Origin: Pyropia haitanensis
Taxonomy: Eukaryota > Rhodophyta > Bangiophyceae > Bangiales > Bangiaceae
Length of the DNA stretch: 64,000 bases
Assembly (NCBI GenBank): GCA_008729055.1
Contig: SDUX01000006.1
Coordinates: forward strand, 1,125,501 to 1,189,500
Direction of reading: 5' to 3'
Part shown: positions 41,684-53,270 of the stretch, one piece after another
Numbering within the stretch: position 1 is the first letter of the stretch
Layout of the letters: the number at the start of each line of letters is the position of its first letter
The notes under the pieces: generated by a model
Databases searched by the model: none
What the model saw: only the letters and a program-made list of their open reading frames with translations
What the model was told of the DNA's origin: nothing
Position numbers and translations under genes: made by a program

Positions 41684-44266
41684 GCGGGGGGGGTTGCGGG
41701 CGGTCCGGGGAGGGGGGCGGGGCGGGGAGGAAAGGAAGAAAGACCAAAGGAGAACGATGTGAAGAAGGGTAGGTGGGTGGGCGACCGGCGGGGAACGACT
41801 ACGGGCGCAGAGGAGTGTGTGTGTCGGGCACGACGACTGGCGCAGAGGCGTGTGAAGAGAGGAAGAGGGGCAACCGAGGGACGATGGGGTGAAGCTTTGG
41901 CAGGATGGCGACCGGCACGGCGACGGACACGGGTCGAGGGTGGGGGCGACCGCGGCCAAGAGCACCCCTCCTCTTGTTCTCACCCCACCTGCTGCGGGGG
42001 TGGCAACCCAGGTCGGGGGGCCGGGCCTCCCCCGCGAGTCCCCGTCCCCCCTGCGTACAGGTGCACTGCACGCATGTAGCTGCACCCGCGCATGGAGCGG
42101 GCAGGTGGGGGGGGGGTGTGTGCACCAGCCTGGACGGCAGCAGCCACCCCTCCTCGGTGCGGTGCCCAGCGAGCACAGGGGTCGCCCCTCCCCCGCGCAA
42201 TGCCCAGCGAGTACAGGCAGCCGCGGTGCGTCGCGGGAGCCGGGGCGAGCGCTCGGGAGGAACAGGGAGGGCGAATAGGGGCGGGGAAGCGGCTGGGGGG
42301 GAGCGGAGGGGTAGAGGTGGGTGGGTGGTCACAGAGGGGATGGCGGGTTGGACCTCTGCGGAGAGACCCGCGGCGACGGCGGTGGCCCACCACACCCCTA
42401 CCCAACAGTGTCAAGCACGCCCAGACGACCTATGGATGGAAAAGAGGGGAGGGTGCGGGGGGAGGTCGAGGTCACCCGACGACACGGACACAGGTGCCCA
42501 CAGGTGCAGGCGGAAAGAGCGCGGGGGCGCGACGCACCGCGCACCCCTCTGGGGCGGTGCGTCGCCTACCCAGCCGCGCTCCGTGCGTCTCCTGGCGCGC
42601 CGTGGTGGCGGCGAGGCTCGGCCGGTTGCCTGCCGTGTTGATGAGAGCCGTGTTGATCAGAGCTCGTCCCGGGGGGCCTCTTGACTCATTCCGGAGAAAA
42701 GGTGGAAGGGGGGGGGGGCGGGTGGCGTCGACCCATCTCCCTCCGCCCGAATCGAGGGGTGCTCCACCCAACCTCCTCCTCTCTGTCCACGAGCGGGCGC
42801 CACGAGCTCGAGTGTGGTTGGCGGGAGGGCGTGGCGCGGGTCGAGAGAGACCCGTGCCCCCCCCCCCGCCCCCGTCCACCTACCTCCACGACGGGGGACC
42901 TCGCCAGGCAAAGAGCGGCACACGACGTCGATGACCCCGCTCGGAGAGGGTCCCTCTTTGAGGGAGCGGGGTTGCCCACCGAAAAGGGAGGCTGAGGCGA
43001 CCGGCCGGCCGCGGCCAGGCCCACCCACCCTCGCGCACAACGCTGACGCCTGGGCACACCTGCGGCGGATGACGTGGGCGGCCGCGACAGCGGTTTGCGC
43101 GAGGGTGCCGGCGGCGCGATCCCTCTCTGCCGCCTTCCCGCTCCTTCCGCACCACCAGCACGCTGTGCCCCATAGAGAGAGCGCCGAAGCCGGGGTGATG
43201 GGGCCGGTGGCCCCCAGAGAGGACGACCGGCGCCGAAAGTTTGGCCCGTCGGACCGACGAGGCTCGTCCCTGCGTCGTGTGTCTGGGCTGTTCTTTTGTT
43301 GCCGCATGCCTCTCGTCCAGACTGGGTGGCTGTCTGCGCGATTTCGCTCCCAGCGTGCTAGCGCGGCAGAGGACGCCGTTGGCCGGCGTGAGCGGCCCCC
43401 CCAGAATAAAGGAGGAGGGCGGAGAAAAGAGCCGCAGCGGGTGTAGCACGCAAGAGAAAATTCCAAGTGGCTGCTGCGGCGCCTCAGTCTCCGATGATCT
43501 CCCGCAGGGGCGCGCCGGAGGGGCGAGAGGGGTCGCCTGTCTGGACCTGCCTGGGAACGACGCGGGGAGTCGCGGCCGTCAAGGAGTGCGTGTCCGCCCG
43601 TTGAGGTGGCGCGCGAGGCGGGCCACCCACGCGGCAGGGAGCGCCTGCAGAGCTCGTGACGGGGCGACGGCGGCAGCGGGGTGGGTGGGTGTTGGCCCGT
43701 CGACGTGTCTGCCACTCTGCATGACGGGATTACTGTGTGGTGTTCGCACCGATGCCAAATCCCACGCAGAGGACAAGTACGCTGTGCACACTATTGAGTC
43801 TGTCACGTCCAATTGTTTCTCTGATGTCATTCTGTTTTTTCCAGATGCCCATCGATTGACAACTCAAGTAGTCAGCCATCAGTCTTGCCACATGACAACG
43901 TTCCGCAGAGGACACTCTCCCACCTATCGTTTGCAGGGCGGGATCAAGCCGACAGTGGCTCCACGGCATCGCACAAGGTCCTGGCAGCGGTCGCGTTTTT
44001 CTCAGAACGATAGCCCCCCTTCCTCTTCCTGCCGTGCGCCCGTGGCTCGCCGGCCGGGCGTCAACGGTCGGCCGACTTGGCAACCGCGTCGCCACGTCCG
44101 TCGCTACTCCCCCCCACCCCACCCCCCCACCCTTCCTCCCCCCCACCCGTCCCCCCCACCCCCCCCTACTCCCCCCTCCTCGTCTTTCCCCCCCTCGCTC
44201 TTTCCCTCTGTCGCAGCCCCGTCGGTCATCCCCGCCACGCCCGCGGCGCGCCGACGTGACGCTGCG
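41684..44266. other. Gene-poor stretch
   Basis: Many G-rich patches, no frame with coding bias. 43730-44010 is an A/T-richer island. 44100-44230 is strongly pyrimidine-rich and probably the leader/promoter of the carrier gene at 44267. Confidence 0.45.
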
Positions 44267-45615
44267 ATGAGTGGTGGGGCGCCGGGCGGCCAGGACAGGG
44301 GCGCCGCCCTGGCCGTCGGGCGGGGTGATGGCGGCGGCGGCGGCGGGGCTGACGCCCCCGCGGGCAGCCCGGCGGCGGCGGCGGCGGGCAGGGGCGCCGA
44401 CGGCGGCGCGTCTGCCCTTGTGACCCGCGCGGTGGCCGCCGCGACGGAGGTGGCTGGGGAGCCAGACGCGGCCGCGGCGATGCGGGAGGCGCCCGCATCG
44501 GGCGCGACACTGGCCGGGGTGGCCGCGACGGCGGCTGGGGCGGATGCGTTCCCCCCCTCCTCCCCCGCCACCCCCCCTCCCCCCCCGCCCGCCCTGCGGC
44601 CGCCGCCCGGCCCGCCAACGAGCTGCTCACCAACATCCTCACCGGCGCCGTCGCGGGCGTCGTCGGCCAGTCCACCGTCTTTCCCATGTACGTGCTCAAG
44701 ACGGCCGTCCAAAACGCGGGGCGGCCGACGACCATCGTCGCGGCGGCCCGCAAGGTCGTTCGCAAGCAGGGTCTCCGCGGCCTCTACCGCGGCCTCCCGC
44801 CCGCGCTCGTCGGGGTGGCGCCTGAGAAAGCCATCAAGCTGTCCATGAATGACTTTTTCCGCTCCCGCCTCGCCGACCCCGAGACGGGCTTTGTGTCGCT
44901 GGGCTCGTCGGTGCTCGCCGGCGCGGGCGCGGGCCTGTGCCAGGTCGTCGCGACGTGCCCGATGGAGATGCTCATGATCACCATGATGACGCGCGCGACC
45001 GAGGACGGGCGCAAGCCCAAGAGCCTCACCCACCTGGTTCGGGAGCTGGGCCTGCCGGGCCTCTACCGCGGGACGCTCGCGACGCTCGCGCGGGACGTGC
45101 CCTTCTCCATGGTCTTTTTCTCGATGAACGCGTCGGTCAAGGAGCGGCTGGCCGACGAGAATGGCAAGGTGTCCATCGGCCGCGTCTTCCTCGCGGGCAT
45201 CACCGCGGGGAGCACCGCCGCGGCGCTCTCCACGCCCATGGACGTGATCAAGACGCGGCTGCAGGCGGACGGCGGCGGCGGCGCGGGCCGCCCGCCGCCG
45301 CCGCCGCCGCCGCCGCCGCGGCCCGCAGGGGGGGCGCCCCGGGGGGTGGCGCCGCCCACCGCCACGCCAACGGCGCCTCGGCCAGCGGCGGCTGCTGCCG
45401 CCGTCGGCGGTGACGGCGGCGCGGCCGCCGCCACCGCGGCGCTGCGCGCGCCGTACCGCGGCATTGCCGACTGTGCGCGGCGGGTGGTGACGGAGGAGGG
45501 GGTGCGGGCGCTCTTCAAGGGCGTCGAGGCGCGCGTGCTAATCATCTCGCCGCTGTTTGGCATCACGCTGCTGTTTTACGAGGCCCAGCGGCGGTTACTC
45601 GCGGCAAAGGAGTGA
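44267..45615 (+). CDS. Mitochondrial carrier family (SLC25) protein, glutamate-carrier-like
   Basis: ATG at 44267. An Ala/Gly-rich leader of about 95 residues is followed by C runs (44551-44586) where the frame must shift. Then three carrier repeats: NELLTNILTGAVAGVVGQST with VFPMYVLKTAVQ; VLAGAGAGLCQVVATCPMEM with LMITMMTR; and VFLAGITAGSTAAALSTPMD with VIKTRLQ. The third keeps the full P-x-D-x-x-K-x-R signature; the first two are altered (PMYVLK, PMEMLM). Each is followed by a G-L-YRG or LFKG box (RGLYRGLPPALVG, PGLYRGTLATLARD, RALFKGVEARV). CPMEML in repeat 2 resembles mitochondrial glutamate carriers (SLC25A18/22), so amino-acid transport across the inner membrane is likely but unproven. 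A poly-Pro/Ala insert lies inside repeat 3. Confidence 0.85.
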
Positions 45616-46184
45616 GGGGGCGGCGCCGCTGTGTCTCGCATTTTGTGCTGTGCTCCCCTGGCTGCTCCTTCGTGATCCCTTTTTTTTGGTTGGCAAGGTG
45701 GGCCGTGCACGTGCTCCGTCTTTTTTTTAGGTATGTGTTGTGCCTGGGATGCTTGGGATCGCTCTGGAGTGTTCTGGCGTGTGTCGCTTGCTCATGGGCG
45801 TGCTGGGCTTTGTGTCCGCTGTTTTTTGTTTTTGTTTTCTGTGTCTGTCCTGGACCATGGTTGGGTTTGCCGGAGTACCTTGCCGTGCGGTGCGTGCGGC
45901 GTAGCGTGGCGTCACAGGTGCGGTTTTCAAGCGCGCGATCGAGTCGCGTGGTGCTCAATGGGTCATCCGTTGAGGCCAGCGCCTTCCAAGGCCAACTGCC
46001 GTCAGACGCGCCAGACGTGCGCGGAAAAGACCAATGCGGAAAACAAGCGGTGGCTGCAATGACAGGCGCCCATCTGCTGCTACTGCAGCAACACAAGAGG
46101 AACCACCCGAGCAGACATGCCACACTTTCAGAGGAAAAAATTGAACGGCCCATGCTGCGCCATACGCGTGCCCCAGCGCGCGCC
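45616..46184. other. Convergent intergenic region
   Basis: T-rich 3' flank of the carrier gene (45679-45730) and the 3' flank of isopropylmalate isomerase. No gene seen. Confidence 0.55.
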
Positions 46185-48009
46185 CTAGACCCTGTCGGCC
46201 AGCGTCTCAGACGGCCGGCGTTCGTCATTGAAGTCGTATACCTTGCGGGGGTCTGTTACCTTGCCAGTGATGGCCGAAGCCGCCGCGGTGTACGGGCTAG
46301 CCAGGAAGATCTGGCCCTCCGAGTGTCCCTGGCGGCCCGGATAGTTGCGGTTGGTCGTCGACACGCACACCAGCGGCTCGTTGATGCGCGCAAACGTGTC
46401 CTTGGGACCGCCCAGGCAGGCCGCGCACGACGGGGCGGCCGGGTCAATGCAGCCCGCCGAGCGGAAGATGCTCGCCAGCGTCTCGCCATTCATGGTGAGG
46501 GTCTGCAGGTCCGCCGCGACCTTGGCAGTGGCGGGCACCAGGAAGGTCGGCACGCACACCTTGCGTCCTTGCAAGATGCGCGCTGCCGCCAAAAAGTCCT
46601 CCGTCTTGCCCCCCGTGCACGACCCAATGTACACCCGGTCGATACGCGTGTCCGCACAGTTGCGCGCCAGGTCCTTGTTGTCGGGCGAGTGGGGCTTGGC
46701 GACGACCGGCTCCAGCGTCGCGGCGTCGTATGTGTAGTCGGCATAGGTGCCGGCCTTGCCATCCGTGTGGAAAATCTCATACGGCCGGTCGGTGCGGCCA
46801 GCCAGGAAGGCCTCGGTGGTAGCGTCTGCCGCGATCAGCCCGTTCTTGCCGCCCGCCTCAATCGCCATGTTGCACAGCGTCTGGCGCTCCTCCATGGACA
46901 GCGCGTCGATAACGTCACCAGAAAACTCCATCGCGCGGTACGTCGCGCCGGCGGTGCCAATGTCCCCAATGATCTGCAGGATCAGGTCCTTGGCCATGAT
47001 GTAGTCGGGCAGCACGCCGTTCAGCACAAAGCGCATCGTCGCGGGCACCTTCAGCAGCAGCTTGCCGGTGCCCATCACAAAGCCCGCGTCCGTGTTGCCA
47101 ATCCCAGTGGCAAACTGGCCAAACGCGCCCGCGTTGCAGGTGTGGGAGTCGGTGCCAAACAGCACCTCACCAGGGCGGGTGTGGCCTTCCTGCGCCAGCG
47201 CAACGTGGCAAACGCCCTTATAGTCGGGGTTCTGCAGTCAGTGAAAGAACAACCAGGTGGGGAACGGTACAAAAAGCAGCGGCAGTACCACGCTCAATAA
47301 ACAAGGACAACAAGAAAGAGAGGTGACGTTGGTCAGCATACAGAGCAGCGGGCGAGGACTCCCAACCACAGCAGAGTGCAAGCAGACTCGACACTGCGCA
47401 CACACGGACAGACAGGACCAAAAGGACAACAACCGCCCGACTGACCCAGCGCAAGCTCGACCACACAACCAGACAAAGAAAACGTACGGCCTTGTAGTTG
47501 GACCGATCGGTGATGTCATAAAAATACTTGATGCCCTGCTCGTTGACAAAATCCCGCAGGATGTCCACATTGCGGTTGGCGCGCACGTCCTCGGTAAAGA
47601 TGTAGTGGTCCGGGATGATGACCACCTTCTCGGTGTCCCACACCTTGGCGTCCTCCCCAAACTCGCGCTTGAACACGCCAATCGTGCCCGGCCCGCACAC
47701 GTCGTGCGTCATCAGCACGTCCGTGTTGACCCAAATGTTGTCGCCGGGCCGCACCGAGCCCCGCTCCGCCGCCTTGGCCAGGATTTTCTCCGTCAGCGTC
47801 ATGGGCGTCGCAATCTTTACCCCGGGCGCCGTGTTCGCCGGCCGCGGCGTCGAGATGACCGCCTTAGCCGCGCCCGCGCCGGTGCCGGCCACCCGGCGCC
47901 GGACGGGCAGCGGCCCGGCGCCGGCGGGGGGGCACGTCGCCGCAGCGCCCACCCGTTGGCCGGTAAAGGCTGAGGCGGCCACCGGGCCCAGGCCAGCGAC
48001 AAACGCCAT
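46185..48009 (-). CDS. 3-isopropylmalate dehydratase large subunit, plastid type, one intron
   Basis: 522 residues in two exons, 47488-48009 and 46185-47231. The 256-nt intron has donor GTACGT and acceptor CTGCAG, and the junction reads SNYKA|NPDYKGVCHVALAQEG, as in plant enzymes. It isomerises 2- to 3-isopropylmalate in leucine biosynthesis with a small subunit. Aconitase-family features: GTDSHTC, YIGSCTGGKTEDF and PSCAACLGGP supply the three Cys ligands of the 4Fe-4S cluster, and VCVSTTNRNYPGRQGHSEGQ is a conserved active-site loop. The first 60 residues (MAFVAGLGPVAASAFTG..., Ala/Arg-rich, few acids) look like a plastid transit peptide. Close similarity to the single-chain plant IIL1/LeuC type. 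Divergent from the methyltransferase gene. Frame clean. Confidence 0.95.
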
Positions 48010-49038
48010 GACGACGAGGGGGAGGAGAGCAAGGGTGCACGCAGAGCGACAGTAACGGTGAAGGAGTGACAAGAAGGACGACAGAGGAAGAAGGCCACCG
48101 TCGGCAAGGCAGCAACGTCGACGGAGGAGGCGGCTGTGGCACAAGGCTATGTGGACACCAAGGCTCGGTCACCCGCGAGCTTGGGCGAACTGCGTGTCGA
48201 AATCCGCGAAAAGCGCTTGAGCTGGCCGGCCGTTTTGGACCCCGTGCTCGGCGACCGCCGCCTCCGCATACCAGCGGGACCAATCACAGTCGCCGTGGGC
48301 CGTGGCCATATCTCTTGCGGTCGACCAATGAATGAATTTGTTATAAATCTGCTGTTGATGAGCACTTGTTGCATAGCACTCCCGAATCTCAACTACTACT
48401 TGGCCGGATGGCTCGTTCACGGCTACCACAAGTCGAGGGATCCCGCAGGGGGCGGTCACTCGTCGAGGCGAGTCGTGGCACGTGCCGACGGGAGAGAGGA
48501 TGGCGCTGGCACGAGACATCCGGTCGGCAGGTGCAGTGCGGCCTCCTCCCACGCCGCGGCGGTGCCTGGGATGCGCATCGTTGCGCGCCCGCCCCGAGCG
48601 ATGCGTCGTCATTGGCTCGTGGCGGGTTCGGCAGGGCCTGCCGCAGCGGCGGCGGCGCCTTCCATCGCCTCCATCCAGTACGACAGCGCATCGCGGCCCA
48701 CGGCGGCCAGGCTATCACCTCCGCCCCCCTCCGTGACCTCTGTTAGCGGACGGGCGGCTGTTCCCGCGTGGGCGTCTTCGGTTACCGGCTCCGGCCGGCA
48801 AGGCTATTTCAAGGGCGGCGGCCGCCGCCGTCGCGTCGCACACGGAACTCCAACCTCTTGGGCGGCCATCGACGCGCCCCCTTCTGTCTCCATTTTTCCC
48901 CTCTCCGCCCGCCTGTTGCCGACGCGCTGCCCTCTCCCGCGCCCCTCCCTTCACGCCAATCTCCCTCCCCTCTCCCTCCCCGGCCGGCGGCCGCGCCGTT
49001 GCTCCTACCCTCACACCCGGCTCTCTGTCGCCTTCGTC
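48010..49038. other. Divergent promoter region
   Basis: Shared 5' region of the isopropylmalate isomerase (-) and methyltransferase (+) genes. 48300-48420 is an A/T-rich island. 48880-49020 is pyrimidine-rich, like other leaders in this window. No gene seen. Confidence 0.5.
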
Positions 49039-49863
49039 ATGGCCAGCGGGACCCCGTCTGCGGAGGAGTCGGCGCGGGCGGCCGCCGTGTATGAGCGGTG
49101 GGCGGCGCCCCTTACCGGCCAGTTTGTGCCGGCCGTCCTCGACGCCGCCGCCCCCGTCGGCGCCGGCACCCGTGTCCTCGACGTTGCCACCGGCACGGGC
49201 GTCGCGGCGGCGGCCGCCGCCGCCGCGGGCGCCACCGTCCTCGCCACGGACCTGTCGCCCGGCATGGTGGCCGCTGCGGCCGCCGCGCTGGCGCCTTTCC
49301 CCACCACCGCGACGGCCAAGGCGATGGATGGGACGGCGTTGGAGGTGGCGGATGGCTCGTACGACGTTGTGCTGTCGGTCTTTGGCGTCATGACCTTTCC
49401 AGAGTGGGAGGCGGGTCTCCGCGAGATCCTCCGCGCGACCGCGCCGGGCGGCCGCATCGTCCTCGCCACGTGGGCGTGCGGCGACGGGGGGGCGTTCATA
49501 CCCACCCTCCTCGACACGTACCGGGCAACGTTTCCGGAAAAGCCGTCGCCGTCGCTGGGCGCGGGCGTCGCCGCGCTCAGCACGCCGGAAAAGGTCACCG
49601 CTGCGCTCGCCGCGGCGGGCGCCGAGCGGATCACCGTTACGCCCGTGGAGCAGGTGTGGACCGGGCCGCCCGCGGTGGGCGCGGTCGAGGAGCTGACCGG
49701 CATGTGCGCGCGGATGCCGTCCTACAGGGCCCTCTCTGAAGACGAGCTCGGGCGCCTGCACCCCGCGCTGGACCTTGCGCTGCGGCGCCACGCGGGGGAC
49801 GACGGGGTCCTCCGCATTCCATCCAAGGCACTGGTGACGCTGGCGCACAAGCCGGCGGCGTGA
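49039..49863 (+). CDS. Class I SAM-dependent methyltransferase (Methyltransf_11/25 type)
   Basis: 274 residues, single exon, ATG at 49039. AAAVYERWAAPLTGQF opens a UbiE-like fold. Motif I is TRVLDVATGTGVAAAAAA, the ribose-binding acid is in VLATDLSPGMV, motif II is DGSYDVVLSVFGVMTFPEW, and motif III is LRATAPGGRIVLATWA. The C-terminal half is a substrate cap ending VTLAHKPAA. Substrate unknown; quinones, sterols and small metabolites are all possible. There is no clear targeting peptide. The frame is clean. Confidence 0.85.
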   Translation: MASGTPSAEESARAAAVYERWAAPLTGQFVPAVLDAAAPVGAGTRVLDVATGTGVAAAAAAAAGATVLATDLSPGMVAAAAAALAPFPTTATAKAMDGTALEVADGSYDVVLSVFGVMTFPEWEAGLREILRATAPGGRIVLATWACGDGGAFIPTLLDTYRATFPEKPSPSLGAGVAALSTPEKVTAALAAAGAERITVTPVEQVWTGPPAVGAVEELTGMCARMPSYRALSEDELGRLHPALDLALRRHAGDDGVLRIPSKALVTLAHKPAA

Positions 49864-51164
49864 GCACAGACCCATCCAGAGGCAAGGGGCAAGAGCGGAA
49901 GGTTGGCAGGCCGCCGGGGGCACAGCTGAGAGCCCATCCCTCATCGCACCTGTCAGAACATGGAAAAGTACATAGCGAATGCGTCGTGAATTGCACCAGA
50001 GACGGTCTGCCCACCGGGATGGGTGTCTAGGCCAAGCCGGCCCCGGGAGGCCGACAGGGCTCCACTCGCACCTAAAGGCAGCAGTGTGACCCACAGCGTC
50101 GCGCGCGACGGAGCCACTGTTGACGGGTCCCACGCGGCAGCCGCGGACGCGGCGGCGCCGCGGTGCGCGGCTCCATTCTGCAGCACTTTGCGCCAGGGTC
50201 GCTCTTCTGTTCTGTTCTTTTCTTTCGGTTGACGTTTGAGCGTGGCCCAGGTGATGCTGCAGCCGCCCAAGGAGCTGCACCTGGGCGCCGTGGCGGTGTA
50301 CTGTGGCCCATCTCACACTTGACGTTCTTGACGAGCGCGGGTGGGACCGAGTCTCGGGGCGGCTCCGGTGCCGGTGGTCCTTGGCAGAAGAAGTGTAATG
50401 AAGTGATGCTCCAAGCAAAATTTTCCTTTCGTTGAGGTATGGGTCCTACTCAACGAGATACGGTCCCTGACCCAACCTCGACAGAACGACGACCCCACCC
50501 CACCGCTACCTCGCGCTCGAATAGCGAAAAGCAGCGATGACAGCACCGCGGCACCCGTACGCGACAGCCGTAGATGCAAGACTGGCGTGCGACCCCGCGG
50601 CGCGGCGCCGATGGCCGGCTGCCAGGCGACTCCTCGCGCGCAGTGCGGCTCGACAACGGGCCGGTACCTGCAACAGCCGTCGGGGGGCGGCGGCCGCGAG
50701 CGGGCGCCCCCTCGCGCGCCGTGGGCGGCTGGCATTCCGGACGGTCGACCCGTGGACGCCGCCGCGTGCGTGACGCCGTGACGCTGGAACGCGCCATTGG
50801 ACGGCAGATTGACGCTCCCGTCGTGGTCTGGTGCCTCGGGGCGGGTGTGACCAGGACGGGGCCTGACAATGGACGAGGCCGCGGCGCGGGGCGGTGGCCG
50901 CCGGCACCGGCCGCGGGCGGTCGTCCAAGGAGCTTGACAAGGTCGCGGCGGCCCGCGCGCTCGTTTTTGGGGCGCTCAGAACGGGAGGGCGGGGGACGAG
51001 GGTGGTGGGGCGGGCGCACGGGCATGGCAGTGAACTCGGAGCTCCGTAGCTGTACAAGATGAGACGGCGGTGTCGTGAGGGTGCGACGAGCCCTGCGTGA
51101 GAACGACGACCTCCCCTCCGCTGCTTGGCCGCGCGCTGCGTTGTGACCGTGCAGCAGCTACGGG
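49864..51164. other. Intergenic region
   Basis: A/T-richer near 50380-50540. No frame with coding bias and no RNA gene seen. The right end carries the promoter of the membrane-protein gene. Confidence 0.45.
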
Positions 51165-53270
51165 ATGGAGCGACCGTGGGCCTACGCCATCCCCACCGCG
51201 GCGGCGCTGCTGCTCATCGTGGCTGCGTTCCAAGCGGCGCCGCAGGCCCACCCCCCCCCGTTGGATCGGGGTTCCACCGTTCGCGCTGCGGCTGCCGCCC
51301 CGTCGTCGACTGCCGCACTCCCCTTCCCGGTGCCGCCCGGCGGGGAGCGCCCCGCCGGGCGCCTCCACACCCTCCTCTCCCTCCAGTGCCGGCCTCATGG
51401 CGGCCGCGACGGCGGCGACGGGGGCGGCGGCGGCAGTGGCCCCGGCTGGGTGCTCGTGGCCAACGCGTCGGCGCGCCCCGTTTTTATCCCCTACGCGGCC
51501 GGCACGTGCGCGGCGCCCCTCACCGACGCCTTCCAGCTCCAGTACCTGGCGGCCCCGGCCCGCACGGACCGCACGTTTCAGGCGTCGGGCGCGTCGACGC
51601 AGGTAGACGTTGACGGCAATGTCCGTGGCGAGTACGAGTGGGCGGGCAACACGCTGCTGAGCTGGGGGGCCCACACCGCCCGCAACCGGGTGCCCGTTGG
51701 GGGGGAGGTGACCGCCGACTGGTTCAACCCCCAGCCGTGTGCGGCGCGCAGCGGCGGCCCGCCGCCGTCGGGGGTGCTGTGCGAGGAGCAGCTGGTGAGC
51801 CTGCTTGGCCAGCACCGCGGCTCCCGCATGGGCCGCGTCGACCGTTGGGTGGGCGTCTACGATGTAGCGCTCATCACCCGCGGCACGCTCGGCTGGGCGT
51901 TGGACCCGAGTGCGTACGTTGTGGCGTCGGGCGACGCGGTGTCGGCGGGCGGCGGCGGCGACGGCACCCCGTCGCTGGTGACTTACACGGACGGCACGGG
52001 CGCGACGCGACCGGTCCTCGTTGGCGAGGCGGGGCTGCTGTCGCTCGGCCGCGCGGCCATGGCTGACCCGTCCTGGCTCGGCCCGTCGGTGCCGGGCGAC
52101 ATCCACGCGTCGGTGGACCTGCAGACGACCGACAACTCGATTGTGCAGCGGCGGGAGGGCTGGACGATGCGCGCGGGGCTGGATGCGGGTAGGGCGGCGG
52201 GCGCGCCGCGCAATGCGAGTGCGCACGCCACCCCGTGGCTGCACGAGGTGGCCTACGCCCTGTGTGCGCCGCCCGTGGCGTCGTTTGTTGGTGACGAGCG
52301 CCTGTGTGACGGCGTGCGGCGGCGGCGGCCGCCGCCGCCAGTCACCCTCTTGGCGGATGGGGCGCCCGTGGCGGCGAGGCTGAACCTGGCGGCCCGGCCG
52401 TTCCGAGGCCAGACGGGCGTGTCGGTCAGCTGGACAGTCTCACCGGCGGGGGTGGTGCCGCCCGCGCCGCCCTGCGCGCTGCCCGCCACCCTCCGGTGGA
52501 ACGACGTGCGGCGGCAGCCGATATGGTTGCTGGGCAGGGGTGACCGGGAGGTGCCCCGTGCCGGCTGGTCTACCAACGCCGCCGAGGCGGACCTCGCCCG
52601 CCGCCTCCGGCCGTGCCGCTACACCGCCGCGCGACGCGACCTGACCGCCCTCACCAAGTGGCCCGTCTCGCTCACCGACCGCGCGGCGGAGCTGTCGCAG
52701 ACCTTCCGGCGGGACCTGTTTCTGGTGGACCCGCCCGCGGCGCCCGCGGAGAATGTCGACCTCATCTTGGCCGGCCTGCTGGTCATTCCCGAAGCGGTGG
52801 CGCTGCTGGCGTACTTGGTGCAGCCCGCGCAGTCGCCGCCAGGGCCTGCGGTCCGGGCGGGGCGGCTCCGTCGAGTGGTGTGCATGGCGCTCGTCATTGG
52901 CGCCGGCGCGCTGTCCCTCCTCGGCCTGTGGTATCTGGACCGGGAGGAGCAGCGAGGGTCGAGCTGGCGCGCCGCCGCGCTGCGGCTCGACGTCCGCATC
53001 GCGGCCAACGAGACGGAACAGGCCAATACGCCGGGCCAGGAGATTGACTACACGGGGCGCGCCGTCTGGCACGTCGAGTCGCTCTTCCTCGTCGCGCGGC
53101 CGGGCTACCGCCCCGCCGATACGCGGCGGCTGTTTGTTGGTTTGAGCCTCGGGTATGGGGTGCTGACGATGTTGGTGGTGGCCAAGGGCTCGTGGCGGTG
53201 GTACGCCTCGTGGCGTGCCACTGCCGCTGCCGTCGAGGAGTCGGACGTTGCCTCACAGCTGACCGAGTAG
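51165..53270 (+). CDS. Membrane protein of unknown function with large lumenal/extracellular domain
   Basis: 701 residues, single exon, ATG at 51165, strong G/C-ending codons. An N-terminal hydrophobic helix (WAYAIPTAAALLLIVAAFQA, residues 5-24) is a signal anchor. A soluble domain of roughly 490 residues follows, with many Cys, Trp and Asn-x-Ser/Thr sites (VANASARP, RNASAH). Three C-terminal helices are VDLILAGLLVIPEAVALLAY, VVCMALVIGAGALSLLGLWY and LFVGLSLGYGVLTMLVV. The soluble part has regular beta-rich segments such as GNVRGEYEWAGNTLLSWG and VGVYDVALITRGTLGW. I do not recognise the family; TMEM43-like topology was considered but no motif matches. The C-terminal tail is short and acidic. 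Confidence 0.7.
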   Translation: MERPWAYAIPTAAALLLIVAAFQAAPQAHPPPLDRGSTVRAAAAAPSSTAALPFPVPPGGERPAGRLHTLLSLQCRPHGGRDGGDGGGGGSGPGWVLVANASARPVFIPYAAGTCAAPLTDAFQLQYLAAPARTDRTFQASGASTQVDVDGNVRGEYEWAGNTLLSWGAHTARNRVPVGGEVTADWFNPQPCAARSGGPPPSGVLCEEQLVSLLGQHRGSRMGRVDRWVGVYDVALITRGTLGWALDPSAYVVASGDAVSAGGGGDGTPSLVTYTDGTGATRPVLVGEAGLLSLGRAAMADPSWLGPSVPGDIHASVDLQTTDNSIVQRREGWTMRAGLDAGRAAGAPRNASAHATPWLHEVAYALCAPPVASFVGDERLCDGVRRRRPPPPVTLLADGAPVAARLNLAARPFRGQTGVSVSWTVSPAGVVPPAPPCALPATLRWNDVRRQPIWLLGRGDREVPRAGWSTNAAEADLARRLRPCRYTAARRDLTALTKWPVSLTDRAAELSQTFRRDLFLVDPPAAPAENVDLILAGLLVIPEAVALLAYLVQPAQSPPGPAVRAGRLRRVVCMALVIGAGALSLLGLWYLDREEQRGSSWRAAALRLDVRIAANETEQANTPGQEIDYTGRAVWHVESLFLVARPGYRPADTRRLFVGLSLGYGVLTMLVVAKGSWRWYASWRATAAAVEESDVASQLTE

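Noticed and set aside
51165..53270. TMEM43 identity for the membrane protein
   Set aside because: One N-terminal and three C-terminal helices around a large loop agree in outline, but no conserved motif of the family could be matched.
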